Part shown: positions 12,703 through 21,925 of the stretch, piece after piece | Layout: the number at the start of each line of letters is the position of its first letter | Position numbering within the stretch: position 1 is the first letter of the stretch | From: Pseudocercospora fijiensis CIRAD86 | Taxonomy: Eukaryota > Ascomycota > Dothideomycetes > Mycosphaerellales > Mycosphaerellaceae | Assembly (NCBI RefSeq): GCF_000340215.1 | Contig: NW_006921532.1 | Coordinates: forward strand, 3,671,126 to 3,735,125 | Length of the DNA: 64,000 nucleotides | Reading direction: 5' to 3' | Notes under the pieces: model-generated | What the model was told of the DNA's origin: nothing | Database searches by the model: none | What the model saw: the letters and a program-made list of their open reading frames with translations, nothing else | Made by a program: the position numbers and the translations under genes

Positions 12703-13010
12703 TGTAAGAAAATGGGTATATAGCAACGTATAGAACACCCTCTACTAATCGCCGTAGTAGAAAGTAGAACTAAACCGTGCCTTTCTTAGAACAGGGCAGA
12801 GCGACTACTATTAACTAGGCCTAGCACGGATAGCATATCTGCCGTGCCGGCTACCGAGTATGTCCGTACGAGTGATCGAGTATTACGCGTATACGCTAAG
12901 CAAGCTTATCGCTAGCGCGGCTGTATCGTACTATACGTAATAACATTATATGATTGTTATATAGGCTTGCTAAGGCAGGACAGGAGACTTCACTTGCTTA
13001 GGTTCTTATA
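12703..13010 (-). repeat. E2 3' LTR (left copy, 308 bp)
   Basis: It starts TGTAAGAAAATGGG and ends GGTTCTTATA. It aligns without gaps to 19393-19700 with 14 transitions and no transversion by hand count. Confidence 0.9.
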
Positions 13011-13028
13011 ATTATCTCCTTCCCCCGG
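13011..13028 (-). other. E2 polypurine tract
   Basis: On the sense strand GGGGGAAGGAGATAAT abuts the 3' LTR, a strong purine tract at the expected site for plus-strand priming. Confidence 0.75.
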
Positions 13029-13449
13029 TACAGCTATCCTAGCTGTAGGGCAATATAGTAAATTATACTATTTCTTATACTCTGCGCTGCACTTGCGCGT
13101 CTTATGCGCACCTATCGCTAGGCTATAGTTGCTAGGCACGTTATAATCTGCCTCGTAGTTACTTGTTTGTTTGTAGATTCAAAGCGCGGCTACTTCTAAT
13201 ACTAACTAGAGGTTGCCTAAATTTCTGAGAACGCGGTAGCTACGCGAGAACGCAAGCTGTCCGAAAGCGAGGCGAGTATTTAAAGCATTCGAAGCCCGCT
13301 TGAAAACTTCTTCTTTTTTTAAGCGCTCCGAATACTATACGCCTACTCGCCGCCTGCTCGCCCCCTACGCCCCCCTAGCATTACTTAAAGATTTTTTTTT
13401 TCTTTTGAATATCTATCAAAAAAAACATTACTAGCATATCTACCCCTAC

Positions 13450-14250
13450 GCGTGCCGCAGGTAAGCGCGCCGTAGGCGCTAGCCCTACGACGCCTACTAC
13501 GCCGGCCTAGCGCCCCCTAAAAGTCCTAGAGGGCTGCACTCGTTGCTTTAAGTATATAACGGCTAATAGTACGTTTTCTCGCTACTTGCTACGCGTATAC
13601 GCTTCGCAACTAACTCGCTTTAGTAGACCTAACTAAGCTTTGCGTAGGCGGCAACATAGACCTAGCTACTAAGCGTAACTGTAATCGCTACCGTAGTAGC
13701 TATTACCCCTATACTCCTATTACGGTACGCTCCCTCGTCTCGCTGCTAGCCCGCATTCGCGCCGCGCGCTCTACGCGCGACTTGTATAACCTAGACGGCT
13801 ACGACTCCGTCGAGGAGTCGGACGAGGCCTTAGAGGCACTCTAGGCCGAGTTAGACTCCGTCGTCGCACGTATGTTTCGTACGCGCTTCGCTTACGCTCC
13901 GCATACTAACCTCGATGTTAGTTATCCTATCTGCGCTTAACGTCTTTTATACTAATAAGAATAAGGTAACCCTAGGCGGCAAAGCCCTAGCCCGTAAGGG
14001 GGCCGCTAGCGGGTCCCTTACGGACGTTAACTTGCTTAGTACGCTCGAGCATATCGGTACTAACCTAGCTAGTTTAGTAGAGATCGGTCGTTAGGTATGG
14101 TTTTTTCCCGCAGCCTCGTTTTACTTACGCTTCGTATGCTAACCGTACTAGAACCTCGCTTAGCGCGTCGGCGCTAACGCTGTCGCTACTATCGATACCG
14201 CTATAGGCATCGAAGAGGAGGACGAAGAGGAGGATAACGATAAGTAGGGT
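13450..14250 (+). pseudogene. Antisense open frame between E2 chromodomain and 3' LTR
   Basis: On the plus strand, opposite to gag-pol, coding-like sequence runs through about 13680-13930 with a single RIP-type TAG at a likely Trp codon. It includes an acidic helix reading VEESDEALEAL and then ARMFRTRFAYAPHTN. A second readable stretch in another frame follows (about 13950-14100), ending in an acidic EEEDEEEDNDK tail before a TAG at 14250. The change of frame could reflect an intron or decay. This stretch is also more GC-rich and CG-rich than the rest of E2. I recognise no family. Extra antisense genes exist in some LTR elements, but this one is only a candidate. Confidence 0.35.
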
Positions 14251-14369
14251 AGGCGGCCCGCCGTCGCCGCGCCTACGCGGCGCTATCTATATATATATTA
14301 GGCCGATAGCCCTTTTTTTAGTAGCGAAACGAGTACGTGTCTACTATTTTTTCTTAAGTCTTATTTTCT

Positions 14370-17300
14370 TTTGTTTTAATTACTGCCTACGCTTGCGCTT
14401 CGCTTGAGCTTCGAACTCGTCTAACGCTATAGAATCTTTAATATAAACAGCTAGCTCCTAAGTGTTATATTCTTTAGGCTACCCTCGCTACTTGATAAGG
14501 TAGTACGCCTTCCGCTTCTTTATCTTCTTTGCTACGATTGTTTCTACCTGCTACTTATTACCTTTAGCGATAGGTATACTTATCTTATACTCCTCGCTAT
14601 CGCGCCTATACTAAGGCTCGAGGAGGGAAATATAGAAAACATTATAGATCTTCGTGCTTAACGGTAGTGCTAGGCGGTACGCCTGCGCTCCGACTGCGTC
14701 GATAATGCGAAAAGGCCCTATATACTTCGGGCTAAGTTTCTTCTTTAGGATATCTAAGCTAATGTTCTTTATCGACAGCAAGACTAGGTTACCTATACTA
14801 TATATCTTAGCAGTATAGTATGCATTGTATTGCTTAGCCTAGTATTCTACTGCTTTCTGCTAGCGTTCCGTAAGCGTTTTATACGCTTTCCGTAGGCGCT
14901 CCGCAGCGTCGATAGCTGCTAGTGCCCTTCCCTTAGTTAGCTCGTCCCGAGCTAGTAGCTTATTTGCGCTCGGTATCAAATTAGGGTTAAAGCCGTAGAG
15001 CATCTTAAAGGGGCTTATACGCAACGTAGGATAAACGCTATTATTGTAGGCAAACTCCGCCTAAGGCAACAATTTAGCCTAATTATCCTAGTTCTCGGAG
15101 CAATAATATCGTAGGTATTGCTCGAGGGTCTAGTTCGCGCGTTCGGTTTGCCTATTAGTCTAAGGATAGAAGGCTGTGCTAAGCCTACGCTTTATATACG
15201 CTTCGAAGCAGAAGTCGCTCTAAAACTAGCTAGTAAAAAGCGATCTACGATCGCTAACAATGCCCGACGGTACTCTAAAACGCCTAATTACCTCCCTTTA
15301 AAGGATATCCGCGAGTTCTACTGCTATACACTTCTTCGTCGTTAGGATAAAAAGGCTTATCTTCGTATAGCGGTCGACTATTACGAGGATCGCAGTATAT
15401 ACGCAGGTACCGAGCTTGCTCGGCGGGAGATCGGTAATAAAGTCTATCGTCAATTCTTGCTAAGGTCGGGTCGGTATAGGCAGAGTAGCGAGCTCTCTAT
15501 AGGGGCGATAGCGCTTCGCCTTCGACCGTTAACAAATTCTATAGGTGCGGATATAGGCCGTAATATCCTCGGCTATCTTCGGCTAGAAGTACTTTCGGCG
15601 TATTAGGTCTGTAGTCTTAGCTACACTAAAGTGTTTAGCTAAAGGGTCGTCGTAGTGTATGCGTATTAGTTACGTACGCAATACGTAGTCCTTAGGGACA
15701 TATAGCGTATCGCCGTAGTAAATGAGGTTACTACGACGAGAATAGCTAGGCGGGAGGTTAGAACTACTTAACGAGGCTAAGCTACCCGCCGGTAAGCTTG
15801 TCTCGTATAAGCCTCCTCCTCTCGCTTGCTCTAGCTATTACAAAGTGCGTACGAAACTAAGGATTATATTAGGTGTCTCGCAGTAGGGCCTATTATTCCT
15901 AACGATAGTAGCCGCTACTCTTGCGGGACTGCTAATAAAACCCTTGCGTTCCGCTAGCGCTACACTAGCGTCTCGCATCCCTATATATATAATAGAGATG
16001 CGTTTTACAATCGGCTCGATATCCTCGGGTAGATTTAACTATAGAGCTAGTTTCGACTGCAATGTAGGGAGAAGGTTATTTACCGCCTGCGACTCGCTCT
16101 CGTAGTCGCTACGTCGTAAAGGCGTATCGGCTAAGTTTCGCTTACTAGCCCGATGTTCAATAGTGAAGTCAAAAGGTATAAGGAAGGTTGCCTATCTTGC
16201 CTGCCTTCCGACGAGCTGCTTTATCTTTATAAAGCCCTTAAGATTAGCGTAGTCGACAACTACGCGGGTCGTATACTAGGCGCCGTCGAGGTACGGGCGC
16301 TAATGCTTAAAGGACTCGACAACCGCTAGGAGCTCCTAGTTATAGGTCTTATAATTGGTCTCGGCTAGGACCATTTTTCGTAACTAGAAGGCAATAGGAT
16401 ACCAATTCCTATCTTCGCTCTGTTATAATATAATTCCTGCTAAAGCGAACGTAGAGGTATCGGTTTCGATACGTAGGGGCTTCGCAGGATTATAGTGTCG
16501 CAACATCGAGGCCGAACTAAAGGCAGCCTTTAGCTAGTAGAACGCTTGCTCCTCGCTTTCGCCCTACGGGACCTGCCCTAGCTTTCGGCTATTTACGGCT
16601 CCTTTCGATAGGGCGGTTAGTAGTATAACGATCCGGGAGTAATTAGGGATAAACCTCCGATAGAAGTTGTAGAATCCGAGGAAGGATTGAACCTCCTTTA
16701 GCGTTAATAGGCGAGGCTACTCGTTGATAGCGTTTACCCTACGCTAATCTATCGACACGCCTTCGGTACTAACGATAAACCTAAGGAATTCGACTTCTTT
16801 CTTCTAGAAGGAATATTTCTTTCTGTTTGTATACAATGTAAACTTTCTAAGCCGCGTAAGGATAGCGCGTACGTCTCGTACGTAGTCCTCTCGCGTTTTG
16901 CTATAGACGAGAATATCGTTAAGGTAGACGATATAGCAAATATTAACTAGGCTAGCTAACGCCCTATTAATGTATCCTTGAAACGTAGTAGGAGCATTAG
17001 TAAGCCTAAAAGGCATTACCTTATACTCGAAGTGCCCGTACCGCGTACGGAACGTAGTCTTCTACTCGTCGCCTCGCTTAATACGGATACGGTAATATAT
17101 ATCCTAAAGGTCTAAGGACGTATACTATTCGGCGTCCTTGAGCCTATTAAGCGTTTCGCTAATAAGGGGCAGGGGGTAACGATTTTTAATAGTAATCTCG
17201 TTTAGCCCCCTATAATCGACGTAGAGTCTTAGACTGCTATCCTTCTTTAGTACGAACAGGATCGGCGTACCCGCCTCGCTTATACTAAGCTAGATCCAAT

Positions 17301-18930
17301 CGTTGTCTAAGGCTAAGCTTAGGTAATTACGAAGGTCGCTAAGCTCTCTTCCTAAAGAATAGTAGAGAGGTTTGTATAGCGGCTTCGTTCCGGGGATTAG
17401 GTTAATCGTATACTCTATATCTTCGGGGAGCTTGCGTCTCGCTTCGGGCGTTATTGTAAAGACATCTTCGAAGTCTTTGAATTCTTCTAGCAAGGAGGAA
17501 CCCTTAGCGATGTCGCGGAGCTAGCGAACGCTAATCGCGTACACGTATAGAGCGTTACGTATATCCTTCTAGAATTCCTATAGTTCCCGTACGCGTATCG
17601 AACGCGCTACGGCTTCGTTCCTATAGGTCTAGGCATCTGTCGAGCTATCGACGATTACCTTTTAATCGCGCCTCTAAGGCCTACTAAGAATAATATTAGG
17701 GAGGGGCATCTCGAAAGCGTAGAACACTCCGGTAGTAATGCGTTCTTAGCCTATAGAGTCGGCGATCCGCAAGCGTAGATAATGCGCTCCGTAGTAGTAT
17801 CCTCGGTCGCCCTAGAAACTGTCGGCACTAGGTAGCACGGCGTTAACAATCCGCTAAGGCTAGTGTCGTAGAACGAATTCTTAAGATACCACATTGATGT
17901 TAGCAGTATTATCTAATAAGCATTCGACGGACACTTCCCCTTCTTACGTAACGATTGCTCCGCGTACGCGTCCCGTAGGTACTACTACTACTAAGCTACT
18001 TAGTTAAGATTCCGTACCTATCCCTAGCTCTTAGGAGGTGCCTTATCTTTTCCCTTAGCCTTCGAGTCGTTCTTCTTCTCTTTAGCGTTAGCGGCTACCT
18101 TGCGTACCGTAAGGTTGTCGTCTTTCTAGAGATAGCGGTTCGGGTACGCGTTCTTATAATAGCCTTTCTAGCGATAGCTATAATATTCGACCTTACTAAT
18201 ATCGTACCCGCCTTACGAGTTATCGTTCTTCGAATGCTTCCCGCCTGCGCCGCGGTCGCGATTTAACTGCTGCTTACGGGCCTAACTATTAGATCGACGC
18301 TTCTTGCCTTTACTGCCTCCGGTTTTATCGTAGTTACGATCCTTGCGTTTGCTAGACGGCTTATTAGGGGTCTCGATACGCGTCGTAAGCTCTACGAGTT
18401 CGTAACGCGTCGTTAGCACCGTATAGTATTTAATAATCGCGCTGCGAATCGCCGGCTAGAGTTTAACGAGGAGATAGCGGATCCTATACTCTTCGCTATA
18501 GTCGCTAAGTTAATCTTCGAGTACTACGAGCTTAAGGGTAAAGCTTTAGACTAACTGTCCCTTACGCTAACGGGCCGCCTTATACTCGAGGGTTACGTCT
18601 AGTATACGGTTTATAGGGTCCCCGACGCAGTCCCGATAGAAGGTTTTAAAGTCCTAGTAGGTGTAATTCTATAGGTCCTTAAGGCTATTTTCATTATGCT
18701 ATCGCTCCTACGCATCGCCTGCGAGGTATATAATACTATAAAGCACCTTGCTTTCGTCCGTATAATAGGTAGCTCCGGATAGTACAAAGGTAATAGAAAG
18801 TTCTCTAAGGAATCGCCTCGACTCCTTAATCGTATCGCCTTTAAAGGGCTTAGGTTCCTTTAGGCGAGGCTTGATAGCCGTAAGACTAGCGACTACGTAG
18901 CTTATACTAGGCATAGTAGCTACGCTTAGC
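14370..18930 (-). pseudogene. E2 gag-pol remnant with chromodomain
   Basis: Read from right to left. Gag starts with MPSISYVVASLTAIKPRL at 18914 and has a PKPFKGDT motif. A decayed zinc knuckle lies near 18170-18190, where Cys codons have become Tyr. The protease region is about 17950-17600. The RT occupies about 17490-16800, with PEDIEYTINLIPGTKP, MPFRLTNAPTTFQ and a YLNDILVYSK box (first Asp of YLDD now Asn). RNase H is at about 16360-16120 with a YNQELLAVVESFKHW-like segment. Integrase zinc-binding is at about 15760-15540 and its core at 15520-14980. The chromodomain is at about 14545-14395 with QVETIVAKKIKKRKAYYLIK. TAG/TAA codons are frequent, so it is non-functional. Confidence 0.87.
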
Positions 18931-19374
18931 GCACTTCCGGAAAGAGGTAGTCGATACGAGACAGATTCAGCTCTCTAAGATTTAGGCCTCTAAATCGACT
19001 CGTTAGCTAATTCTTCCTCGTCCTCGTCCTCGTCGTCGCCTAGGGGTAGGGTCCTCGTAGGACCCTCGCTAGCGGTACCGCTGCTCGGAGCTAGCGCATC
19101 GCCTGCGTCCCTAAGGGTATAAAGACGCGTATTCTCTCGCTTAGCTTCTTAAGCCTAGACTTCTAGCCTAAGTACTTCTTGCTTAGCTAGAAATCGTTCG
19201 AGCTATAGGCGGGTCGCTTCTCGGCGCGCCTAATGTTCGGCTTCGTTTTATTGTGTCGCCGCGTCGTTTTCTAATGCTGTAGGCGCTCCTAATGCATTAT
19301 TCTACGCGTTTCCCGCGCCCGGCGCGTTCGGATCGCTTACGTTTATCTTTCGGGGTTCTATAGGCCGCTACGAA

Positions 19375-19392
19375 GGGTAGACGGTTTAGAAC
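19375..19392 (-). other. E2 putative primer binding site
   Basis: On the sense strand the sequence after the 5' LTR is GTTCTAAACCGTCTACCC. Nine bases of it, CTAAACCGT, are complementary to ACGGTTTAG inside the same LTR (19460-19468 on plus). A short stem, CTAC...GTAG, follows. This resembles self-priming rather than tRNA priming, but the match starts three bases after the LTR end and is shorter than in E1. Confidence 0.4.
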
Positions 19393-19700
19393 TATAAGAA
19401 AATAGGTATATAGCAACGTATAGAACACCCTCTACTAATCGCCGTAGTAGAAAGTAGAACTAAACCGTGCCTTTCTCAGAATAGGGCAAAGCGACTACTA
19501 TTAACTAGGCCTAGCACAGATAGCATATCTGCCGTACTAGCTACCGAGTATATCCGTACGAGTGATCGAGCATTACGCGTATACGCTAAGCAAGCTTATC
19601 GCTAGCGCGGCTGCATCGTACTATACGTAATAACATTATATAATTGTTACATAGGCTTGCTAAGGCAGGACAGGAGACTTCACTTGCTTAGGTTCTTATA
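19393..19700 (-). repeat. E2 5' LTR (right copy, 308 bp)
   Basis: It begins TATAAGAAAATAGG, the TG having become TA, and ends GGTTCTTATA followed by the TSD GCGGG at 19701-19705. Confidence 0.9.
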
Positions 19701-19705
19701 GCGGG

Positions 19706-20130
19706 CTTAGCAGTAGGCCCTTTAGTAGGAGGTACTTTAGTAGGAGGCACTCTAGTAGGAGCCTTAGTAGGCACTTCGGTAGGCACTGTGCTACTAGCGT
19801 TGTTATTGCTAGCGCTGCTAGCGGTAGCACGGTTGTTGTTTCGTAATAAACTGGCTATTATAAGGGACGATACTAATAATGTATTATTAGCCCCTAAGAT
19901 ACGGATATAGCGGAATTAGTAGATATCGGCTTAGTATGCTTAACTTAGTATAATAGGCCGTATAGAAGGCCTTGCTTAATAATTAGTACGGTTGTTTCGA
20001 TAGAATAGTACGTATAGGTCCCGTTCTTCAGGCGCAATATAGTTAAATCGATAGTTTTCGTAGCTATACCGCTAAAAGCTTAAAATAAGGACTATCTAGC
20101 TACTACCCTTAAAGGGTAGATCGAATACTA
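19706..20130 (-). pseudogene. E1 gag N-terminal part, separated from the rest by E2
   Basis: On the minus strand this stretch, between the E1 5' LTR and the E2 insertion, gives a Gag-like N-terminus ending in Pro/Thr/Lys-rich imperfect repeats (motifs PTKAPT, PPTKVPP, PTKGPT; plus-strand GTAGGAGG units at about 19715-19780). The frame continues into 12697 after E2 and one GCGGG copy are removed. In-frame TAG/TAA codons are present. Confidence 0.65.
20113..20130 (-). other. E1 putative self-priming primer binding site
   Basis: Directly after the 5' LTR (no spacer) the sense strand reads TAGTATTCGAT. Its exact 11-nt reverse complement ATCGAATACTA lies inside the LTR (plus 20180-20190), 60 nt before the LTR end and just after a pyrimidine-rich stretch that could mark the transcript start. 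A perfect hairpin, CTACCCTTTAAGGGTAG, follows at once. This matches the Tf1/sushi mode, in which the 5' end of the RNA folds back and primes its own reverse transcription. Confidence 0.55.
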
Positions 20131-20327
20131 TATAAGAAGGGTTATATTAGCAGGTAGATAGGGTATAGGTAAATTAGTATAGTATTCGATAGAGATCTAA
20201 AAGGAGAGGGAGGAAGGCAGGCAAGTTAGCCTAACGCTAAGCGCTAAGCCCTGCCTAAGGCACCGAGACCCCGGCTTTACTCGGCCTAACTACATACTAA
20301 TTACGTATAGCCTCTTTAGCCCTAACA
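20131..20327 (-). repeat. E1 5' LTR (right copy, 197 bp)
   Basis: It begins TATAAGAAGG (TG changed to TA) and ends CCCTAACA, followed by the TSD ATAAC at 20328-20332. Confidence 0.9.
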
Positions 20328-20332
20328 ATAAC

Positions 20333-20870
20333 GAGAAGCGCTCGGCATAGTATAGGTGCTTTACATCGCGCGCTAGTATACCTATTAGAGCCTATCTACG
20401 CCTTCGATAGGCTACTCGGTCGCTTATATAACTCTCGTCTATATAGATAAATATATCTATACTAAATCGCTATATTTAGGCCTCGAATATAGCTCTTACG
20501 ACTAGATCTCGTTACTTAGTAGTACGCGCCTACAATTTGTAAGTAAACTACTCGCTTACTAATAACCGCTAGATAGTACTATAACTAATCTATTCTAAGT
20601 ACTTATTTAGTAGGTAATACTATATTTCCTTATACTATAACGACGGCTGTTCTAGCATTATTACTATTACTAAATCGCGTATAGTTAGCGTAATTATACG
20701 TAGTCGACTACCCTTCTTTAGTATAATAGTATCTAACTTCTTCTATCTTTTTATTTATATATAAATCGCTATACGAGACCCTCGGCTATCTAATAGCAAG
20801 AGCTTAGATACCTCCTCGAAGGACTAGCTATCGTCGAGGCAGTATTAAATTAGGTTGTTATTGTATATAG
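20333..20870 (-). pseudogene. Tc1/mariner transposase, N-terminal half
   Basis: On the minus strand the frame reads a helix-turn-helix-like N-terminus (about 20870-20580) and then the first catalytic Asp in a YIDESYISDR motif near 20440, followed by YRRR and a WAPIG-like segment, as in Tc1 transposases. The frame runs to the E1 junction with AERFSLL and continues beyond E1 at 6183 with PVYTSRRYL. TAG/TAA codons at expected Gln/Trp positions show RIP. The outer end of the element should lie near 20980, where composition returns to normal. No convincing terminal inverted repeat could be matched. Confidence 0.82.
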
Positions 20871-21143
20871 TAAGGGTAGGTATAGCGTATTTAGTCGGTT
20901 AATAAGAGCGAGATAATAGACAATAACAATACCTTAGTTATAGCTATACTACTAAAATTTGGCTATTTTCGACGATATAGAGGTATGGTTTGGTTGAAGA
21001 AATACTATAGACAGCATTGTCTAGAATTGCTAACAATGGTGGTGTGGACCCCGACCCCCGGATCCCGACCCTTTTGCATGTCAGAATATAAACCTTCACT
21101 CTTATCTGCTAGGCCGATCGAGCATCAGTCTGCCATCAGACAT

Positions 21144-21884
21144 TCAAGTTGGGGTATCGTACATCGTACCCAGCAGAATTTGCAATCCAAGGTTAAGAAG
21201 GCGAGGCTTGCCTTTCTCAATGCTCAGCTCATCACGAGCCTCTCCGTCTTGCTCTAGGATCGCACATTGACATCGCTCACTGCTGTCATCATCTCCATCC
21301 GACGAGCGAGCGTCGCCTGAGCTGATGGTCAGCACGTCCGAGTCATGTACACCGTCGCAAGCAAGTGTTGGCATATTCGGTAGCTTTCGTAGGAGATAGC
21401 TCCTGACACTATGCTCAAATACATCTTCCCAGACTGTACCTCTTGATAGAATGGGCAAGATGTGTCCAAATGGCGATTCATCCCATAGACACCCCAAATA
21501 GACATGCCGTAGCTGCAAAACTTTCAGAATCTCTTCGACGGCCTGGTGAATGCCATGGATGCGCATATCACGAAGCTCCAACTCCTTCAGAGCCAGTGAA
21601 TAATTCTTCGAGAATTTGAGCAGCATCTTTCCAAAGCAACACGCTCCTGGTGTACCCGAATACGCCCATGTAGAAGTCCTCGAAGACGAGTGGAGTGCTT
21701 GCTGCCTCAAATCGGCTCTCGACCAGGGGCAGAGTCTTGGTGGATTCGTGGTCACATCTGTCGATATATACATAACAGTGAGGAGCTCTTCAGGCAGCCT
21801 GTTCATGCCAAGATAGTTATGATTGCGTTTTGCTCCAGCCCCGCCAACTTCCACATCACTTCCAAGCTTACTATGCCATGCCAT
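21144..21884 (-). CDS. Hypothetical protein, possible F-box/leucine-rich type
   Basis: A single-exon frame of 246 aa next to the transposon island. An LPEELL motif near residue 30 resembles the start of a fungal F-box. The middle has leucine-rich segments (LKELELRDMRIHG, then VLQLRHVYLGCLW), as in fungal F-box/LRR-like proteins. The C-terminus is acidic with Ser/Asp runs. The part between the F-box-like start and the leucine-rich region (residues 35-85) reads poorly and may hide an intron or be decayed. The ATG is only 41 bp from the divergent Smr gene, which leaves almost no promoter. It may be a real orphan gene, a mis-spliced model or a relic; no function is assigned. Confidence 0.4.
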   Translation of the reverse strand: MAWHSKLGSDVEVGGAGAKRNHNYLGMNRLPEELLTVMYISTDVTTNPPRLCPWSRADLRQQALHSSSRTSTWAYSGTPGACCFGKMLLKFSKNYSLALKELELRDMRIHGIHQAVEEILKVLQLRHVYLGCLWDESPFGHILPILSRGTVWEDVFEHSVRSYLLRKLPNMPTLACDGVHDSDVLTISSGDARSSDGDDDSSERCQCAILEQDGEARDELSIEKGKPRLLNLGLQILLGTMYDTPT

Positions 21885-21925
21885 TGATTATGCTTCTTGC
21901 ATCTATCTTCGTTCACTTTTAGTCT

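Larger units (their letters stand above)
12703..19700 (-). mobile_element. E2: second Ty3/gypsy chromovirus, nested in E1 gag
   Basis: A 6,998-bp element with 308-bp LTRs (12703-13010 and 19393-19700) and a 5-bp TSD (GCGGG). It has the same minus orientation as E1 but clearly different LTR and protein sequences, so it is a different family. Sense order is gag, zinc knuckle, protease, RT, RNase H, integrase, chromodomain, then about 1.3 kb of 3' sequence with an antisense open frame. It interrupts E1 gag just after a Pro/Thr/Lys-rich repeat region; the E1 frame resumes on the far side. E2 is therefore the youngest insertion of the nest. RIP has inactivated it. Confidence 0.9.
6189..20327 (-). 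mobile_element. E1: Ty3/gypsy chromovirus inserted in Tc1/mariner, itself interrupted by E2
   Basis: The element spans 14,139 bp; without E2 and its duplicated target it is about 7.1 kb. It is bounded by 197-bp LTRs (6189-6385 and 20131-20327) and a perfect 5-bp TSD. Coding sense is minus, so the 5' LTR is the right one. In sense order it carries gag, a zinc knuckle, aspartic protease, reverse transcriptase, RNase H, integrase and a chromodomain. This protease-RT-RNaseH-integrase-chromodomain order identifies a chromovirus of the Ty3/gypsy group. A polypurine tract precedes the 3' LTR and a candidate self-priming site follows the 5' LTR. RIP has destroyed all frames, so the copy is not autonomous. 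Confidence 0.9.
2750..20985. repeat. RIP-degraded transposon island
   Basis: The dinucleotide pattern changes sharply at both ends. Inside, CA and TG are scarce, TA is very frequent and CG is retained, which is the signature of repeat-induced point mutation acting mainly at CpA. Reading frames with clear transposase, reverse transcriptase, integrase and chromodomain motifs are broken by TAG or TAA at positions where Trp or Gln would be expected. The two LTR pairs differ only by transitions in my hand count: 13 in 197 bp and 14 in 308 bp. The flanking genes show none of this bias. The island is probably heterochromatic in the cell (inference). Confidence 0.9.

Noticed and set aside
15118..15345. 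Plus-strand 75-aa open frame in E2
   Set aside because: It is the complement of the E2 integrase region and has no motif of its own.
6189..20327. A single unusually large 14-kb LTR retrotransposon
   Set aside because: A second LTR pair with its own target duplication lies inside it, so it is two nested 7-kb elements.
5420..20985. Terminal inverted repeats of the Tc1/mariner element
   Set aside because: Short similarities near 5600 and 20960 exist, but I could not align a convincing inverted pair; RIP may have erased it.
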